Source: an uncultured Alphaproteobacteria bacterium
GTDB lineage: Bacteria > Pseudomonadota > Alphaproteobacteria > HIMB59 > GCA-002718135
Assembly (NCBI GenBank): GCA_902610845.1
Contig: CACLXJ010000004.1
Span: 17,962-81,961 of the forward strand
DNA: 64,000 bases
Direction of reading: 5' to 3'
The position numbers and the translations under genes are program-made. Positions within the stretch are counted from its first letter, which is position 1, and the number at the start of each line of letters is the position of its first letter. Below the pieces are notes generated by a model. That model saw nothing but the letters and a program-made list of their open reading frames with translations. It had not been told where the DNA came from and did not search any database. Below are positions 17,942-29,845 of this stretch, one piece after another.

Positions 17942-20100
17942 TATTCATCTAAAAATGTTTTTAATTTCCTTGCTCTAGTCGGATGTTTTAATTTCCTTAA
18001 TGCTTTAGCTTCAATTTGTCTTATCCTTTCTCTTGTAACACTAAATTGCTGACCAACTTCTTCTAATGTGTGATCACTATTCATACCAATACCAAAGCGC
18101 ATTCTTAGAACTCTCTCTTCTCTTGGTGTTAAAGAGGATAATATTCTTGTAGTAGTATCTCTAAGAGAACTTTTAACTGCAGCATCTATTGGTATAAGCG
18201 CATTTTTATCTTCAATAAAATCTCCTAAAGAACTATCTTCTTCATCTCCAACAGGCGTTTCTAAACTAATAGGTTCTTTTGCAATTTTAAGAACTTTTTT
18301 TACTTTATCTAAAGGCATGTGTAACCTATCTGCTAACTCATTAGGTGTAGGCTCTCTACCAATCTCAGACATTATTTGTCTTGTGGTTCTAACAATTTTA
18401 TTTATTGTTTCTATCATGTGGACTGGTATTCTTATAGTTCTTGCTTGGTCAGCAATTGATCTTGTTATTGCTTGTCTAATCCACCAAGTAGCATAAGTAG
18501 AAAATTTATAACCTCTTCTATATTCAAATTTATCAACTGCCTTCATAAGACCAATATTACCTTCTTGTATCAAATCTAAAAACTGAAGACCTCTATTTGT
18601 ATATTTTTTGGCTATAGAAATAACTAATCTTAAATTAGATTCTATCATTTCTTTCTTTGCTCTATTTGCCGATCTTTCACCTTGTTGAACAGTACCAACT
18701 ATTCTTCTAAACTCTGGTAAAGGTAGTTCTGAAGCTGTTTGAATTTCTTTTATCTCTTCAATATTTTTATTAATTTCAATATGATTCCTATTTATGAACT
18801 TTTCCCAATTTTTATCTTTTGTTGCCAGAAGACTTTGTATCCAATTTTTTTCAAAATTAAAATTTAAGTATTTGTCAACAAAATCCTCTCTTTTAACTCC
18901 TGAGCCTGTAGCCATTCTTAGCATTTTTCCTTCTCTTAAAAGTAGTTTTTTATTAAGTTCATAAAGAGCTTCCATTAGAGCTTCAATAGTTGTGGAGTTA
19001 AAATGAACAGCTTTCATTGCTCCAACCATTTCTTTTTGTATTTTTAAATATTTTTTTTCTAAAGATGCATAATTTTTTTCATTTTTTTTATCTGCATTGA
19101 TTAATTCTTGACTGTGTTTTTGAAGTTTTTTGAATAACTTTGTTATATCGTTAAAATCGTTTAATACTTTTGGTTTAAGCTTTTCTTCCATTGCTGCCAG
19201 TGAAACATTAAGACTGTCGTCATCCTCATCCTCTTGTTGTTGCTCTTCTTCACTATTTTCTTGATTACTTTCTTTATTATCTTTCTTTTTTTTATCCTCT
19301 TCCTTATTATCTCCACCACTTTCAATAAGCTTAAGTGTATCTTCTAATTTTGAATCAGAAATATCAGACATATCGTAAGTAGCTTCCAAATCCACTATAT
19401 CTCTTAAAAGCATTGTCCCATCTTTAATTGCATCTTTCCAATTGATAATTGATCTAATCGTCATTGGGCTTTCACAAATTGCACCAATCATTTTTTCTCT
19501 TCCTGCTTCTATTCTTTTAGCTATAGCTATTTCACCTTCTCTACTAAGAAGCTCAACAGCCCCCATATCTCTTAAATATAATCTTACTGGGTCGTCTGTT
19601 TTTCCAGTTTGTTTTTTTTCTTGGTCATCATCTCCCTGTTCAGCTTTTGTAGCTTGTTCTTTTGCTAGAGCTGTTAATTCTTTTGCCTCTTCCTCAGAAT
19701 GAATTTTAATGTTATTAGAGGTAATAAGATTACTAAATTTTTTAATATTTTCCTCAAGTCTAAATTTTTTAGGAATAGCTTTTTCAATTATTTTTTGAGT
19801 ATATATTCCATCAATTTTATGTTTATTAATTAATTTAGCAAATATTTCTTTTATTTTTTCTTCAAAACCTGAAATTGCTTTTGGAATTTTTTTTGGTTTA
19901 TCTTCTTGTGAAGCTTTAATTAAAGACTTCTTAGATACTTTTTTTGCAATAGTTTTTTTTGTTTTTTTTATAATTTTTGATTTAGATGCTTGAGAAGGTT
20001 TGGAAATGGATTTCTTCTTAGTTAATTTTTTTTTAATAGAAGTTTTCTTTTTAGGTGCCTTTGTTTTCTTCTTTACGGTTTTTTTCTTCTTTTTTGCCAT
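17941..20100 (-). CDS. rpoD: Primary RNA polymerase sigma factor (sigma-70)
   Basis: This 719-residue housekeeping sigma factor directs RNA polymerase to -35/-10 promoters. Region 1.2 is at [11 protein letters not shown], region 2 spans [21 protein letters not shown] through [15 protein letters not shown], region 3 has IRIPVHM, and region 4 ends with [14 protein letters not shown] and [18 protein letters not shown] long non-conserved insert with acidic, glutamine-rich low complexity (around residues 260-300) separates regions 1 and 2. The first 60 or so residues are an extreme lysine-rich tail ([14 protein letters not shown]...). The gene lies four bases after dnaG and is coupled to the MBL gene downstream. 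Confidence 0.97.
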   Translation of the reverse strand: MAKKKKKTVKKKTKAPKKKTSIKKKLTKKKSISKPSQASKSKIIKKTKKTIAKKVSKKSLIKASQEDKPKKIPKAISGFEEKIKEIFAKLINKHKIDGIYTQKIIEKAIPKKFRLEENIKKFSNLITSNNIKIHSEEEAKELTALAKEQATKAEQGDDDQEKKQTGKTDDPVRLYLRDMGAVELLSREGEIAIAKRIEAGREKMIGAICESPMTIRSIINWKDAIKDGTMLLRDIVDLEATYDMSDISDSKLEDTLKLIESGGDNKEEDKKKKDNKESNQENSEEEQQQEDEDDDSLNVSLAAMEEKLKPKVLNDFNDITKLFKKLQKHSQELINADKKNEKNYASLEKKYLKIQKEMVGAMKAVHFNSTTIEALMEALYELNKKLLLREGKMLRMATGSGVKREDFVDKYLNFNFEKNWIQSLLATKDKNWEKFINRNHIEINKNIEEIKEIQTASELPLPEFRRIVGTVQQGERSANRAKKEMIESNLRLVISIAKKYTNRGLQFLDLIQEGNIGLMKAVDKFEYRRGYKFSTYATWWIRQAITRSIADQARTIRIPVHMIETINKIVRTTRQIMSEIGREPTPNELADRLHMPLDKVKKVLKIAKEPISLETPVGDEEDSSLGDFIEDKNALIPIDAAVKSSLRDTTTRILSSLTPREERVLRMRFGIGMNSDHTLEEVGQQFSVTRERIRQIEAKALRKLKHPTRARKLKTFLDE

Positions 20101-20104
20101 AGCT

Positions 20105-21853
20105 TTATTTTAATAACTCTTCATTGTTGTGAAGATTAAAAGTAATATTTTTTAACTCATCCCAAGTCATTGTAGATGAGTTATTATCAATATCACTTAG
20201 GCTTTTATTTATTTTTTTCAAATTTGAAAGTCTTGTCTTCAAATTATTTATGGATTCTTTAATTTCATTTATAACTTCCTCAGAATCATGGTCTAGGCGT
20301 ACATAAGGAAAAAGTTGAAATATACTATTATCCTTAGTTTTATGGTAAATTTCAGATACTTTATTGGGAAATTTATTAATATTAATATTATCTATATCAA
20401 CGTCAAAAAACTCTGATTTATGAATAAAATTTAAGAATTCAGTCTGATCATCATTTAATAATTCAGAAACTATCAACAGCGAATAGATCTCTTGTCTTAA
20501 ATTCATATGATTTAAATAAGCTGTCAAAAAAGAATATATTTGTTTATCTTTTAATGAAATCGTTTTTGGAACAATTTTAATAGATTGTTTTTTAGTAGAA
20601 AATGATTTTAGTTTTTGAAAAAATAGAGATTTAAACTCATTTTTGTAAAAATATTTTATTTTACTATCTTTTATATTGCTGACTAATTCATCAATATAGC
20701 TATCAAAAATAACTTTATTATCAGATTTTTGTAAATCAATTGATTTTGATGATTCCTGAAAAATAAAATCTACAACTGAAAGTGGATTTTTTAAATATTT
20801 TGCAAATTTGATTAAAGAATATTCATTTATGAAAGTATCAGGATCATATTCATTTGGTAAAATAATAAATTGTAATAATTTTGAAGGAGTTAAGTAGGGT
20901 AATGACATTATAGCACTTTTAAAAGAAGCTTTTAAACCTGATGTATCTCCATCAAACATTAATGTTGGTTTATTTACATATTTCCATGATAATAAAAGAT
21001 GACTATCAGTTAAAGAAGTGCCTAGTGGAGCTACAGCTGTTTTAATATTTTTGTCATACAAACTTATCACATCCATATAACCCTCACAAATTAACATATT
21101 TTTTTTTGACCTTATGGTTTGTTTAGCATTAAAAAGATTATACAAAATATTTCTTTTTTTAAAAAAATCACTCTCAGGAGAATTAATATATTTTGGATTT
21201 GAATTATCTAGTACTCTTCCTCCAAATCCAACAATTTTTCCATATTCATTTATAATTGGAAAAATAAGCCTATTGTAAAAAAAATCACGTATCTTATTAT
21301 TTTTATCTAGTTTTACTACATTACTTTCAAGCAGTTCTTTATCTTCAAAATCTTGTTCTTTTAGAAATTGATAAAGAGTTTGTTTTGAGCTAGAAGAATA
21401 TCCTAACTTAAAATACTTAATAGTCTCTTCTGATAAATTTCTTTTATTTAAATATCTTTGACAATCTTTATTTGCCTGAAGATTATCTTGAAACCACTTT
21501 GTCGAAATTTCTAAAATTTTAAAAATTTTATCATTTTTTTTATTAAAATTTGAATCAAAATTATCAACTATTCTAATGCCAACTCTTTGAGCTAACTCTT
21601 TTACTGCTTCAGGGAATGAAAAATTATAAAGCTCTGTGTATATGGTGAATATATCTCCTTTAGCCCCACATCCAAAACAGTAATAGGAACCTAAATCATC
21701 ATTTATTTTGCAAGATGGAGTTTTTTCATCGTGAAAGGGGCAGCAACACCAACTATCTTTACCTTTTTTTATAACTTTTGTTTTCTTTTCAATTTCTTGT
21801 GAAAGAATAATTTTTGATTTTATTAATTCAAGATCATTTTTTGAAAATGACAT
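20105..21853 (-). CDS. dnaG: DNA primase
   Basis: DnaG makes RNA primers at the replication fork. The N-terminal CHC2 zinc ribbon (CPFH... CFGC, about residues 39-63) is followed by the TOPRIM domain with EGYMDVISL and [12 protein letters not shown]. The C-terminal DnaB-interaction region is poorly conserved, as is usual. The ORF track begins with TTG at 21856; the next codon is an ATG at 21853 whose first base is the last base of the yqeY stop (TGATG). That coupled ATG is the likelier start (582 residues). It sits between yqeY and rpoD in the macromolecular-synthesis operon. Confidence 0.95.
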   Translation of the reverse strand: MSFSKNDLELIKSKIILSQEIEKKTKVIKKGKDSWCCCPFHDEKTPSCKINDDLGSYYCFGCGAKGDIFTIYTELYNFSFPEAVKELAQRVGIRIVDNFDSNFNKKNDKIFKILEISTKWFQDNLQANKDCQRYLNKRNLSEETIKYFKLGYSSSSKQTLYQFLKEQDFEDKELLESNVVKLDKNNKIRDFFYNRLIFPIINEYGKIVGFGGRVLDNSNPKYINSPESDFFKKRNILYNLFNAKQTIRSKKNMLICEGYMDVISLYDKNIKTAVAPLGTSLTDSHLLLSWKYVNKPTLMFDGDTSGLKASFKSAIMSLPYLTPSKLLQFIILPNEYDPDTFINEYSLIKFAKYLKNPLSVVDFIFQESSKSIDLQKSDNKVIFDSYIDELVSNIKDSKIKYFYKNEFKSLFFQKLKSFSTKKQSIKIVPKTISLKDKQIYSFLTAYLNHMNLRQEIYSLLIVSELLNDDQTEFLNFIHKSEFFDVDIDNININKFPNKVSEIYHKTKDNSIFQLFPYVRLDHDSEEVINEIKESINNLKTRLSNLKKINKSLSDIDNNSSTMTWDELKNITFNLHNNEELLK

Positions 21854-22308
21854 CAATTGCCCAGTAAAGATTTAGCAATTTTTCCAACTAAACCCATATC
21901 TATTTTTCCAGTATATTTTTCCTTAATTATTTTCATAAGAGCACCCATTTCTTTGAGTGATGTAAAATTATTTTCTTGAATTATATTTTTTATGATCAAT
22001 TTTGTTTCATCTTCATCCATTTGTTTTGGTAAAAACATTTCTATTACTTTAATTTCATTTAGTTCATTTTCAATAAGATCATTCCGATTCGCTTTTTCAA
22101 AAGCTTCTATTGAATCTTTTCTTTGTTTTACTAAGCTTTGAAGTAAACTTAAAATATCAGAATCGGTCAAAGAGTCTTGCTTACCTCTCAAAGAAATTTC
22201 CTTATCTTTAATTGCACTCTTTATTAATCGTAATGTATTTATAGAATTACTGTCTTTTTCTTTGATAGAATTGTTGTAATGACTTTCAATTTTATCCTTT
22301 AAGCTCAT
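21853..22308 (-). CDS. yqeY: GatB/YqeY domain protein
   Basis: This 151-residue protein of the YqeY family begins MSLKDKIESHYNNSIKEKDS and contains the typical IKSAIKDKEI, SIEAFEKANR and EMGALMKIIKEKY...MGLVGKIAKSLL blocks. The family resembles the tail domain of the GatB amidotransferase subunit, but the biochemical role of the free protein is not settled. It is the first gene of the minus-strand operon yqeY-dnaG-rpoD-MBL and faces away from carAB across a 120-base spacer. Confidence 0.92.
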   Translation of the reverse strand: MSLKDKIESHYNNSIKEKDSNSINTLRLIKSAIKDKEISLRGKQDSLTDSDILSLLQSLVKQRKDSIEAFEKANRNDLIENELNEIKVIEMFLPKQMDEDETKLIIKNIIQENNFTSLKEMGALMKIIKEKYTGKIDMGLVGKIAKSLLGN

Positions 22309-22373
22309 ATTTTTTCACTTTCTAATAAATTTTATTTAATAATATAATTCTTCTTTTTATTTTCAACTAATCC

Positions 22374-22402
22374 TTGACTACATTGTTATAAATGCCTACT
22401 AA
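22374..22402 (+). promoter_or_regulatory. Candidate sigma-70 promoter upstream of carAB
   Basis: TTGACT at 22374-22379 is followed after 17 bases by TACTAA at 22397-22402. The predicted transcription start (about 22409) leaves roughly 20 bases before the carA ATG at 22429. The -35 is strong but the -10 match is weak. It lies in the divergent spacer between yqeY and carA. Confidence 0.4.
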
Positions 22403-22428
22403 CTATCATTTTGCTTCATCAAAATATA

Positions 22429-23598
22429 ATGGAAGTTTTAAAAAAAGAGCCACATATACACAATAAATCTGCTGCTCTTGTATTAGAAAATGGTGAAATC
22501 TTATGGGGTTATGGATTAGGAGAAAAAAAGGCTGCCGTAGGTGAGCTTTGTTTTAATACTTCTCAAACAGGCTATCAAGAAGCATTATCTGATCCTTCAT
22601 ATACTAAACAAATCATAACATTTACTTTTCCACATGTTGGAATTGTAGGTACAAATCAAGAAGATCAAGAATCAAAAAAAATCTACGCTGATGGTTGTGT
22701 AATAAATCAGCCTTTATCAGAATATTCAAATTGGAGAGCAGAAAATGACTTAAATTCATATTTTTTAAAAAACAATATTCCATGTATTTTTGGAATTGAC
22801 ACTAGATACTTAACTAAGAAATTATCTGTTGAGGGGGCTAAGAAGGCAGCAATTATTCACTTTGGAGAAGGTGAAAATAAAATTGAAAAACTTAAAACTC
22901 AAATAAATGAGTGGAAAGGTCTTCAAAATTTAGATTTGGCTGGGATAGTATCGACAGACCAAAACTATAATTGGAAAAAAGGAATATGGAAAAGTGATAA
23001 ATCAATTAAAAGCCAATTTAAATATAATGTCACTTGTTTGGATTTTGGTATCAAAAATAATATTTTAAGAAATCTAAATGAATTTAATCTTAAACCAACC
23101 GTATTAAATTTATTTTCTAGCTACGAAGAAATAATAGAAACTAATCCCTCAGGAATTTTTTTATCAAATGGTCCTGGTGATCCTTATGCCACAGGTAGTA
23201 AAATAGTTGATGTGATTAAAAAATTAATTGATGATAATATTCCAATATTTGGAATATGTTTAGGGCATCAAATATTAGGATTGGCATTAAATGCAAAGAC
23301 TAAAAAAATGTTTCAGGGTCACAGAGGTTCAAACCATCCTGTTAAAAATCTTACAACAGGTATTGTTGAAATTACTTCACAAAATCATGGTTTTGAAGTG
23401 GATAGAGATAGTTTTAGCAAAGATATAATTGAAACTCATATTTCACTATTTGATGGGACCAATGAAGGTTTAAGACATAAGCATTTGCCAGTATTTAGTG
23501 TTCAGTATCATCCAGAGGCATCCCCTGGTCCTCACGATAGTCATTATTTGTTTGAAGAATTTTATAAACTTATTGAAAAAAATGCCAAAAAGAACTGA
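22429..23598 (+). CDS. carA: Carbamoyl-phosphate synthase small subunit
   Basis: CarA is the glutaminase subunit that supplies ammonia to CarB for carbamoyl phosphate, used in pyrimidine and arginine synthesis. The N-terminal domain has [10 protein letters not shown], and GIDTRYLTK follows. The C-terminal class I amidotransferase has [22 protein letters not shown] (nucleophilic cysteine) and [14 protein letters not shown] (catalytic histidine and glutamate). The ORF track starts at a TTG (22411); the ATG at 22429 ([10 protein letters not shown]) fits the family length better and gives 389 residues. It overlaps carB by 17 bases. Confidence 0.96.
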   Translation: MEVLKKEPHIHNKSAALVLENGEILWGYGLGEKKAAVGELCFNTSQTGYQEALSDPSYTKQIITFTFPHVGIVGTNQEDQESKKIYADGCVINQPLSEYSNWRAENDLNSYFLKNNIPCIFGIDTRYLTKKLSVEGAKKAAIIHFGEGENKIEKLKTQINEWKGLQNLDLAGIVSTDQNYNWKKGIWKSDKSIKSQFKYNVTCLDFGIKNNILRNLNEFNLKPTVLNLFSSYEEIIETNPSGIFLSNGPGDPYATGSKIVDVIKKLIDDNIPIFGICLGHQILGLALNAKTKKMFQGHRGSNHPVKNLTTGIVEITSQNHGFEVDRDSFSKDIIETHISLFDGTNEGLRHKHLPVFSVQYHPEASPGPHDSHYLFEEFYKLIEKNAKKN

Positions 23599-26500
23599 TA
23601 TAAATAAAATATTAATAGTAGGTGCAGGCCCTATAGTTATTGGTCAGGCTTGTGAATTTGATTATTCGGGTGCTCAGGCATGTAAGTCTCTCAAAGATGA
23701 AGGTTATAAAATTGTATTAATTAATTCAAATCCAGCAACAATAATGACTGATCCAGAACTAGCTGATCAAACTTATATAGAGCCTATAACTAAAGAATTT
23801 GTTGAAAAAATAATCGAAATCGAAAAACCAGATGCTCTTCTCCCAACTATGGGAGGACAAACTGCTTTAAATGTTTCAATGGAACTTTTTAATAATCATA
23901 TACTTGAAAAACATGGAGTGAAAATGATTGGAGCTAATCCAACAGCAATAGAATTAGCTGAGGATAGACAAAAATTTAAAGATGCTATGAAAGAAATTGG
24001 TCTAAGCTGTCCTAAAAGTTATGTAGTTAACACTATTGAAGAGTCAAAAAGGGTAAAAAATGAATTAAATTTACCTCTTGTGATTAGACCAAGTTTTACA
24101 CTTGGAGGTACTGGTGGTGGTGTTGCCTATGATGATGAGGGATTTATTGATTTATGTTATAGGGGTTTAAGTGCTAGCCCAACCAATCAAATACTTATTG
24201 AAAAATCTGTATCAGGTTGGAAAGAATTTGAGATGGAAGTTGTTAGAGATAATAAAGATAATTGTATTATTGTTTGCTCAATTGAAAATGTTGATCCAAT
24301 GGGTGTTCATACTGGAGATAGCATAACAGTAGCACCATCCTTAACATTAACTGATAAAGAATATCAAATTTTAAGGAATGCTAGCATTAAGGTTCTCAGA
24401 AAAATAGGTGTAGATACTGGAGGCTCAAATGTTCAATTTGCAATTAATCCTGAAGACGGAGAAATTAATGTAATTGAAATGAATCCAAGAGTTAGTAGAT
24501 CTTCAGCATTAGCATCAAAAGCTACAGGTTTTCCAATAGCAAAAATTGCTGCAAAATTAGCTGTAGGTTATACTTTGGATGAACTTGAAAATGATATTAC
24601 TACAACAACACCTGCAAGTTTTGAACCAACTATTGATTATGTTGTAACTAAAATTCCAAGATTTACTTTTGAAAAATTTGTTGGTGCTAATTCTGACTTA
24701 ACGACATCCATGAAATCGGTTGGTGAGGCAATGAGTATAGGTAGATCTTTTAATGAATCAATCCAAAAGGGGTTTAATTCTCTTGAGTATGGTTTAACTG
24801 GTTTTGATAAACCAAAACTTAGCTCATATGATAAAAATACAATTTTGAATGAACTTAAAATACAATCTTCTCAACGCTTATTAGTTGTAGGAGAAGCCCT
24901 AAGGATTGGATTAACAGTTGATGAAATAAATCAAACTACAAAATATGATAAATGGTTTTTATATCAAATTAAATCAATAATTGATTTTGAAAAAATATTA
25001 AAAGAAAAAGGCCTCAACAAAGATATAATATTATATGCTAAGAAAATAGGCTTCTCGGATAGTAAAATCTCATCAATATTAAGTATTAAAGAAAAAGAAT
25101 TAAGAAAATTTAGAAATAATAACTATATTAATCCTATCTTCAGACTAGTGGATACTTGTGCAGGTGAATTTAGTTCCAAAACTCCGTATCTTTATTCTAC
25201 TTACGATTGGAATTTTGAAAATACTAAATTCTGTGAAGCAAATCCTACATCAAAGGACAAAGTAATAATACTTGGAGGTGGTCCTAACAGAATAGGCCAA
25301 GGCATTGAATTTGATTATTGCTGTGTACATGCTGTCTATGCATTAAAAGAAAAGGGTATTGAAACAATAATGATAAATTGTAACCCAGAAACAGTTTCAA
25401 CTGACTATGATACTGCTGATAGACTTTATTTTGAACCACTTTCAGCTGAAAGTGTTATTGAAATTTACAATAAAGAAAAAAGTAATGGAAATGTTCTTGG
25501 TGTGTTAGTTCAATTTGGAGGTCAGACTCCATTAAAAATTGCAAAAGAATTAGAAGAAGCTGGAATAAAAGTTATAGGAACTTCAACTGACGCAATAGAT
25601 TTAGCTGAAGATAGAGATAGATTCAGTGAAATATTAATGAAACTAAAAATTGATCAACCAAAAAATGCTTTTGCAAATACTGTAGCTCAAACTTTAGAAA
25701 AAGCTGAGGAAATTGGATATCCTGTTTTAGTTAGACCTTCGTATGTACTTGGAGGAAGAGCCATGCAAATCGCATACGATAAAGATAATTTAGAGTCATT
25801 TTCTAATGAAGCTCTTGAAGTTTCTTCAAATAACGTAATTTTAATTGATGAGTATCTTGAGAATGCCAAAGAAATAGATGTAGATATAATTAGAGATAAA
25901 AATGGAGAAATATTTGTAGCTGGGATTATGGAACACATCGAAGAGGCAGGAATTCACTCTGGAGATAGTGCTTGTTCCTTACCTCCATACTCAGTCAGTA
26001 AAGAAATCCAGAATAAAATAATTGAATGGGTATCAAAAATTGCCAATGAAATTAATGTTGTTGGATTAATGAATACTCAATTAGCAATTAAAGATAAAAA
26101 AATATATGTTTTAGAAGTAAACCCAAGAGCCAGCAGGACGGTACCATTTGTTGCTAAATCAAAAGGTATTCCAGTCGCAAAAATTGCAGCAAAAGTAATG
26201 GTTGGGGAAAATCTTAATTCAATTTTGAATGATTATAAAATTAATGAATTAAAAAACTTTAATGTAAAAGAATCTGTTTTTCCTTTCAATAAATTTGATG
26301 GAGTTGATCTAATATTAGGTCCTGAAATGAAATCTACAGGAGAAGTTATGGGAATAGATGAAACCTTTTTATCTTCCTATATAAAAAGCCAAATAGCCTG
26401 TGGTAATATTCTTCCATCTAAAGGTACAGTATTTATCTCAATAGATAATGATAATAAAAAGTTCATTATTGAGATAGCACAAAAGTTAAAAGAATTAGAT

Positions 26501-26812
26501 TTTAAACTACTTGCAACTAAAGGGACTGCTGATTACTTAAATTCTAATAACATCAAGACAAAAATAGTAAATAAAGTAAAAGAAGGTAATCCTCATGTAG
26601 TTGACTCATTAATTAATAATGAAATTCAGCTAGTAATTAATACAACAAAAACTCAATCATCTATTAGAGATAGCTATAGTATTAGAAGGACATCGTTAAT
26701 GTATAATATTCCATATTATACGACAATAGCTGGAGCAAAAGTTGCTGTAGATGCTATTGAACATATGAAAACTCAGGAATTCACAATAAAAAGTCTTCAA
26801 ACTATAAATTAA
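23582..26812 (+). CDS. carB: Carbamoyl-phosphate synthase large subunit
   Basis: CarB makes carbamoyl phosphate from bicarbonate, ammonia and two ATP. The 1,076-residue chain has two homologous ATP-grasp halves ([21 protein letters not shown] and [20 protein letters not shown] mark each start), a central oligomerisation region, and a C-terminal MGS-like allosteric domain. The ORF track's first 28 residues are carA sequence read out of frame; the family-typical start [11 protein letters not shown] at 23582 is clearly right. It forms an operon with carA and is followed 40 bases later by greA, as in many alphaproteobacteria. Confidence 0.97.
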   Translation: MPKRTDINKILIVGAGPIVIGQACEFDYSGAQACKSLKDEGYKIVLINSNPATIMTDPELADQTYIEPITKEFVEKIIEIEKPDALLPTMGGQTALNVSMELFNNHILEKHGVKMIGANPTAIELAEDRQKFKDAMKEIGLSCPKSYVVNTIEESKRVKNELNLPLVIRPSFTLGGTGGGVAYDDEGFIDLCYRGLSASPTNQILIEKSVSGWKEFEMEVVRDNKDNCIIVCSIENVDPMGVHTGDSITVAPSLTLTDKEYQILRNASIKVLRKIGVDTGGSNVQFAINPEDGEINVIEMNPRVSRSSALASKATGFPIAKIAAKLAVGYTLDELENDITTTTPASFEPTIDYVVTKIPRFTFEKFVGANSDLTTSMKSVGEAMSIGRSFNESIQKGFNSLEYGLTGFDKPKLSSYDKNTILNELKIQSSQRLLVVGEALRIGLTVDEINQTTKYDKWFLYQIKSIIDFEKILKEKGLNKDIILYAKKIGFSDSKISSILSIKEKELRKFRNNNYINPIFRLVDTCAGEFSSKTPYLYSTYDWNFENTKFCEANPTSKDKVIILGGGPNRIGQGIEFDYCCVHAVYALKEKGIETIMINCNPETVSTDYDTADRLYFEPLSAESVIEIYNKEKSNGNVLGVLVQFGGQTPLKIAKELEEAGIKVIGTSTDAIDLAEDRDRFSEILMKLKIDQPKNAFANTVAQTLEKAEEIGYPVLVRPSYVLGGRAMQIAYDKDNLESFSNEALEVSSNNVILIDEYLENAKEIDVDIIRDKNGEIFVAGIMEHIEEAGIHSGDSACSLPPYSVSKEIQNKIIEWVSKIANEINVVGLMNTQLAIKDKKIYVLEVNPRASRTVPFVAKSKGIPVAKIAAKVMVGENLNSILNDYKINELKNFNVKESVFPFNKFDGVDLILGPEMKSTGEVMGIDETFLSSYIKSQIACGNILPSKGTVFISIDNDNKKFIIEIAQKLKELDFKLLATKGTADYLNSNNIKTKIVNKVKEGNPHVVDSLINNEIQLVINTTKTQSSIRDSYSIRRTSLMYNIPYYTTIAGAKVAVDAIEHMKTQEFTIKSLQTIN

Positions 26813-26852
26813 TTTTATTGACTATAAAAAATAAATAAATCATCATGAGTTT

Positions 26853-27326
26853 ATGAATAAAATTCCTATGACTTCTGAGGGTTATACAAAATTACAAGAT
26901 GAATTAAAGAAATTAACCTCTCAAGATAGGCCAAAAATTATTGAAGCAATTGCCGAGGCTAGAAGCCACGGGGACTTATCTGAAAATGCAGAATATCAAT
27001 ATGCTAAAGAACAACAAAGTTTAATTGAAGGAAGAATTATAGATTTAGAGAGTGCTATTAGCAAAGCAGAGGTAATAGATGTTAAATCTGTTGAAGGTGA
27101 CGATATTAAATTTGGTGCAACAGTTGAAATAGAAGATGATGAAAGTGGAGAAAAACAACAATATCAAATTGTTGGGGAATATGAATCAGATATTGAAAAT
27201 AAAAAACTTTCAATTACTAGTCCTTTAGCTAGAGGCTTGATTGGTAAAACAGTAGAAGACAATGTTGAAATCAATAGTCCAAAAGGTTTAAAAAGTTATA
27301 CAATACTATCAATAAAATACATTTGA
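26853..27326 (+). CDS. greA: Transcription elongation factor GreA
   Basis: GreA rescues backtracked RNA polymerase by stimulating transcript cleavage. The 157-residue protein has the usual N-terminal coiled coil with the acidic tip ARSHGDLSENAEYQYAKEQQ and a C-terminal globular domain ending ITSPLARGLIGKTVEDNVEINSPKG. Length and layout are standard. It lies downstream of carB, and its stop overlaps the TTG start of the ELM1-like gene by four bases. Confidence 0.97.
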   Translation: MNKIPMTSEGYTKLQDELKKLTSQDRPKIIEAIAEARSHGDLSENAEYQYAKEQQSLIEGRIIDLESAISKAEVIDVKSVEGDDIKFGATVEIEDDESGEKQQYQIVGEYESDIENKKLSITSPLARGLIGKTVEDNVEINSPKGLKSYTILSIKYI

Positions 27327-28276
27327 ATATAGACAATCCTAAAATTTGGTCATTAACTGATGGTTCACAAGGAATGATAAGTCAGACTAAAGGTCTGGCA
27401 AATGAATTGAGTGTAAATATAAAGGAAATTAAAACTGAAATAATTTTTCCTTGGAATAAATTACAGCCTGGGATACTTCCTTTTTTTAATTGGATATTTA
27501 TAAATAAGTTACCAATAGATGAGATACCTGATTTAGTTATCAGTTGTGGAAGAAAAAGTGTTTACCTATCAATTTATCTTAAAAAAAAATATCCAAATAT
27601 TATTAATATTCATATTCAAAACCCAAAAATTTCTTCAAAAAACTTTTCTTATGTTATAGCTCCAAATCATGATGGTTTATATGGTGACAATATAATTAAT
27701 TCTTCGGGTGCAATACATCATTTTAAACAATTTAATAATTTGAAAAATCATTATGAAATTAAAAAAAAAAATTTAATCACATGTATTATTGGAGGTGAAA
27801 ATAATCATTATAATTTCTCAAAAGAAAATACTTTAGATCTTTGTAAAAGAATAAAAAAATTAAAGTCTCATAATAATGAAATTTTAGTTCTTACTTCGAG
27901 AAGAACTAATAAAGAAATTAAGCATATTTTGAAAAAAGAATTGAGCACTATGTCTACATTATGGCTTGGAGAAGGAAAGAATCCATACGAATTTGCTATT
28001 TATAATTCCAGTTATTTTATTATTACTTCTGACTCAACCTCTATGATTTCTGAAGCAAGTATATCTGGTAAGCCAATTTATGTTTATCAATTACCAATGA
28101 AGAGAAAAAGTAAAAGATTTACAAGATTCCATGAAGAATTTAAAAAAATGAATATAACAAGAGATTTTAATACTTTAGACAAATTAGAAAATTGGACATA
28201 TACGAAACTAGAGGAAAGCAAAAGAATTGCTGGAATTATAAAAAAAAGAATTATAGAAAGGAAAAATGAATCTTGA
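27323..28276 (+). CDS. ELM1/GtrOC1-family putative nucleoside-diphosphate-sugar glycosyltransferase-like protein
   Basis: This 317-residue protein is of the 'mitochondrial fission ELM1-like' family (DUF1022). It begins IWSLTDGSQGMISQTKGLA, has VISCGRKSV, VIAPNHDGL and a C-terminal TSDSTSMISEASISGKPIYVY segment typical of GT-B fold glycosyltransferases. Bacterial members are thought to act in cell-envelope glycan synthesis, but direct evidence is limited. Translation starts at TTG in a TTGA overlap with greA. It overlaps the following oxygenase gene by 11 bases, so the two are likely co-translated. Confidence 0.85.
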   Translation: MNIDNPKIWSLTDGSQGMISQTKGLANELSVNIKEIKTEIIFPWNKLQPGILPFFNWIFINKLPIDEIPDLVISCGRKSVYLSIYLKKKYPNIINIHIQNPKISSKNFSYVIAPNHDGLYGDNIINSSGAIHHFKQFNNLKNHYEIKKKNLITCIIGGENNHYNFSKENTLDLCKRIKKLKSHNNEILVLTSRRTNKEIKHILKKELSTMSTLWLGEGKNPYEFAIYNSSYFIITSDSTSMISEASISGKPIYVYQLPMKRKSKRFTRFHEEFKKMNITRDFNTLDKLENWTYTKLEESKRIAGIIKKRIIERKNES

Positions 28277-28886
28277 GAACTTAACTCATGTAAATTTTCC
28301 CTTTAATCACTGGGTATTTAGTAATTGTTTAGAAGAAGGCGCATTAGATGAAATTTCCTATAGTAATATTCCGTCAGGAGACAGAATGTACGATGGGACA
28401 AGAGCTGCCGATCATACAGGACAGGGAGTTGATGGTAAATTAAGACTTTTTATAACAAAAAATAATTGTCAAAATTTTCCATATCTAACAAAATTAATTC
28501 ATTCTTTACAAAGCAAAGAAATGGTAAATAAAATATCGAATATAATTGATAAAAATTTATCAAATTCATACGTCAGATTAGAAATAATAGGAGATAAAAA
28601 AGGATTTTGGTTAAAACCACACAAAGATATTTCAGAAAAATTAATAACTATGATGGTTTGGGCGAACCCATATAATGAAGCGTCAAATTTGGGTACCGAC
28701 CTATACGATAAAAATTTTAAATTAGTTAAAACAATTAAATATGTTCATAATAGCGGTTATTTTTTTTCTTCAGGGGATGATACTTGGCATGGACTTGAAT
28801 TAAAAGAAATTCAAAAAGAAAGAAGATGTATTCAAATAAATTATGTTACTTTTAATACAGATTGGCCAGTTGAAAAAAGTGCTTAA
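28266..28886 (+). CDS. Small 2OG-Fe(II) oxygenase
   Basis: This 206-residue protein has a 2-oxoglutarate/iron oxygenase triad: LKPHKDI (H119, D121), DTWHGLE (H175) and ERRCIQINYVTF (arginine about 186). The double-stranded beta-helix pattern surrounds these motifs. The substrate is unknown. The overlap with the ELM1-like gene hints at a role in modifying an envelope sugar, lipid or protein, though this is only context. It is followed by trxB after 17 bases. Confidence 0.8.
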   Translation: MNLENLTHVNFPFNHWVFSNCLEEGALDEISYSNIPSGDRMYDGTRAADHTGQGVDGKLRLFITKNNCQNFPYLTKLIHSLQSKEMVNKISNIIDKNLSNSYVRLEIIGDKKGFWLKPHKDISEKLITMMVWANPYNEASNLGTDLYDKNFKLVKTIKYVHNSGYFFSSGDDTWHGLELKEIQKERRCIQINYVTFNTDWPVEKSA

Positions 28887-28903
28887 ATTATTAATTTAAT
28901 TAT

Positions 28904-29845
28904 ATGACTGAAAAAATAGAAAATGATGTCTTAATTATTGGCTCTGGACCAGCAGGCTATACTGCTGCAATCTATGCAGCAAGAGCAAATTTAAAACCGC
29001 ATTTAGTTTCAGGTTTAGAACCAGGAGGTCAGCTAACCATCACTACGGATGTAGAAAACTATCCAGGATTTGAAAATGTAATTCAGGGTCCTTGGCTTAT
29101 GGAACAGATGAAAGAACAAGCAGTAAAAGTAGGAACTATCTTTCATAATGATATTGTAACTTCAGTTGATTTTGAAAAAAATCCATTTACTTCCAAAACT
29201 GAGTCAGGCAAAGAATTTGTGTCTAAATCGATAATTATTGCAACAGGCGCTCAGGCTAGATGGCTGAATTTGGAAAGTGAAAAAAAATTTAAAGGATTTG
29301 GTATTTCTGCTTGTGCAACTTGCGATGGATTTTTCTTCAAAGATCAGCAAGTAGCAGTGATTGGTGGAGGTAATAGTGCAGTAGAGGAAGCAATGTTTTT
29401 GACTAAATTTGCTTCAAAGGTTTTGTTAATCCATAGAAGAGATAGTTTACGAGCTGAAAAAATTTTACAAGAAAGACTATTTAACAATGAAAAAATTGAA
29501 GTAATTTGGAATAGTAAGGTTTCTGAGTTCGTTGGAGAACAAAATCCAAATACTTTAAAAAAGATTATTTTAGAGAACACATTAGACGGCACCAAAACAG
29601 CTATAGATGTAAATGGTGCTTTTATAGCCATAGGACATGATCCCGCTACTTCACTTTTTATAGATAAGTTAAAAATGGACGAGGAAAATTATATAATTAC
29701 TAAACCTGATAGTACTGAAACAAGTATTAAGGGAGTCTTTGCTGCAGGTGATGTAAAAGATAAAATTTATAGGCAGGCTGTAACTGCTGCTGGTATGGGC
29801 TGTATGGCTGCTTTAGAGGTTGAAAAATATATAGCGGAAAATTAA
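28904..29845 (+). CDS. trxB: Thioredoxin reductase
   Basis: This NADPH-dependent flavoenzyme reduces thioredoxin in the cytoplasm. The 313-residue sequence has the FAD motif GSGPAGYTAAIYAARA, the redox-active CATC in ACATCDGFFF, the NADPH motif GGGNSAVEEAMFL and the C-terminal GVFAAGDVKDKIYRQAVTAAG. All are standard for low-molecular-weight TrxB. It closes the plus-strand carAB-greA run, ending one base before the rpmJ stop codon on the other strand. Confidence 0.97.
   Translation: MTEKIENDVLIIGSGPAGYTAAIYAARANLKPHLVSGLEPGGQLTITTDVENYPGFENVIQGPWLMEQMKEQAVKVGTIFHNDIVTSVDFEKNPFTSKTESGKEFVSKSIIIATGAQARWLNLESEKKFKGFGISACATCDGFFFKDQQVAVIGGGNSAVEEAMFLTKFASKVLLIHRRDSLRAEKILQERLFNNEKIEVIWNSKVSEFVGEQNPNTLKKIILENTLDGTKTAIDVNGAFIAIGHDPATSLFIDKLKMDEENYIITKPDSTETSIKGVFAAGDVKDKIYRQAVTAAGMGCMAALEVEKYIAEN

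Noticed and set aside
23498-23581. First 28 codons of the carB ORF in the track
   Set aside because: They are carA sequence read in another frame; the family start is at 23582.
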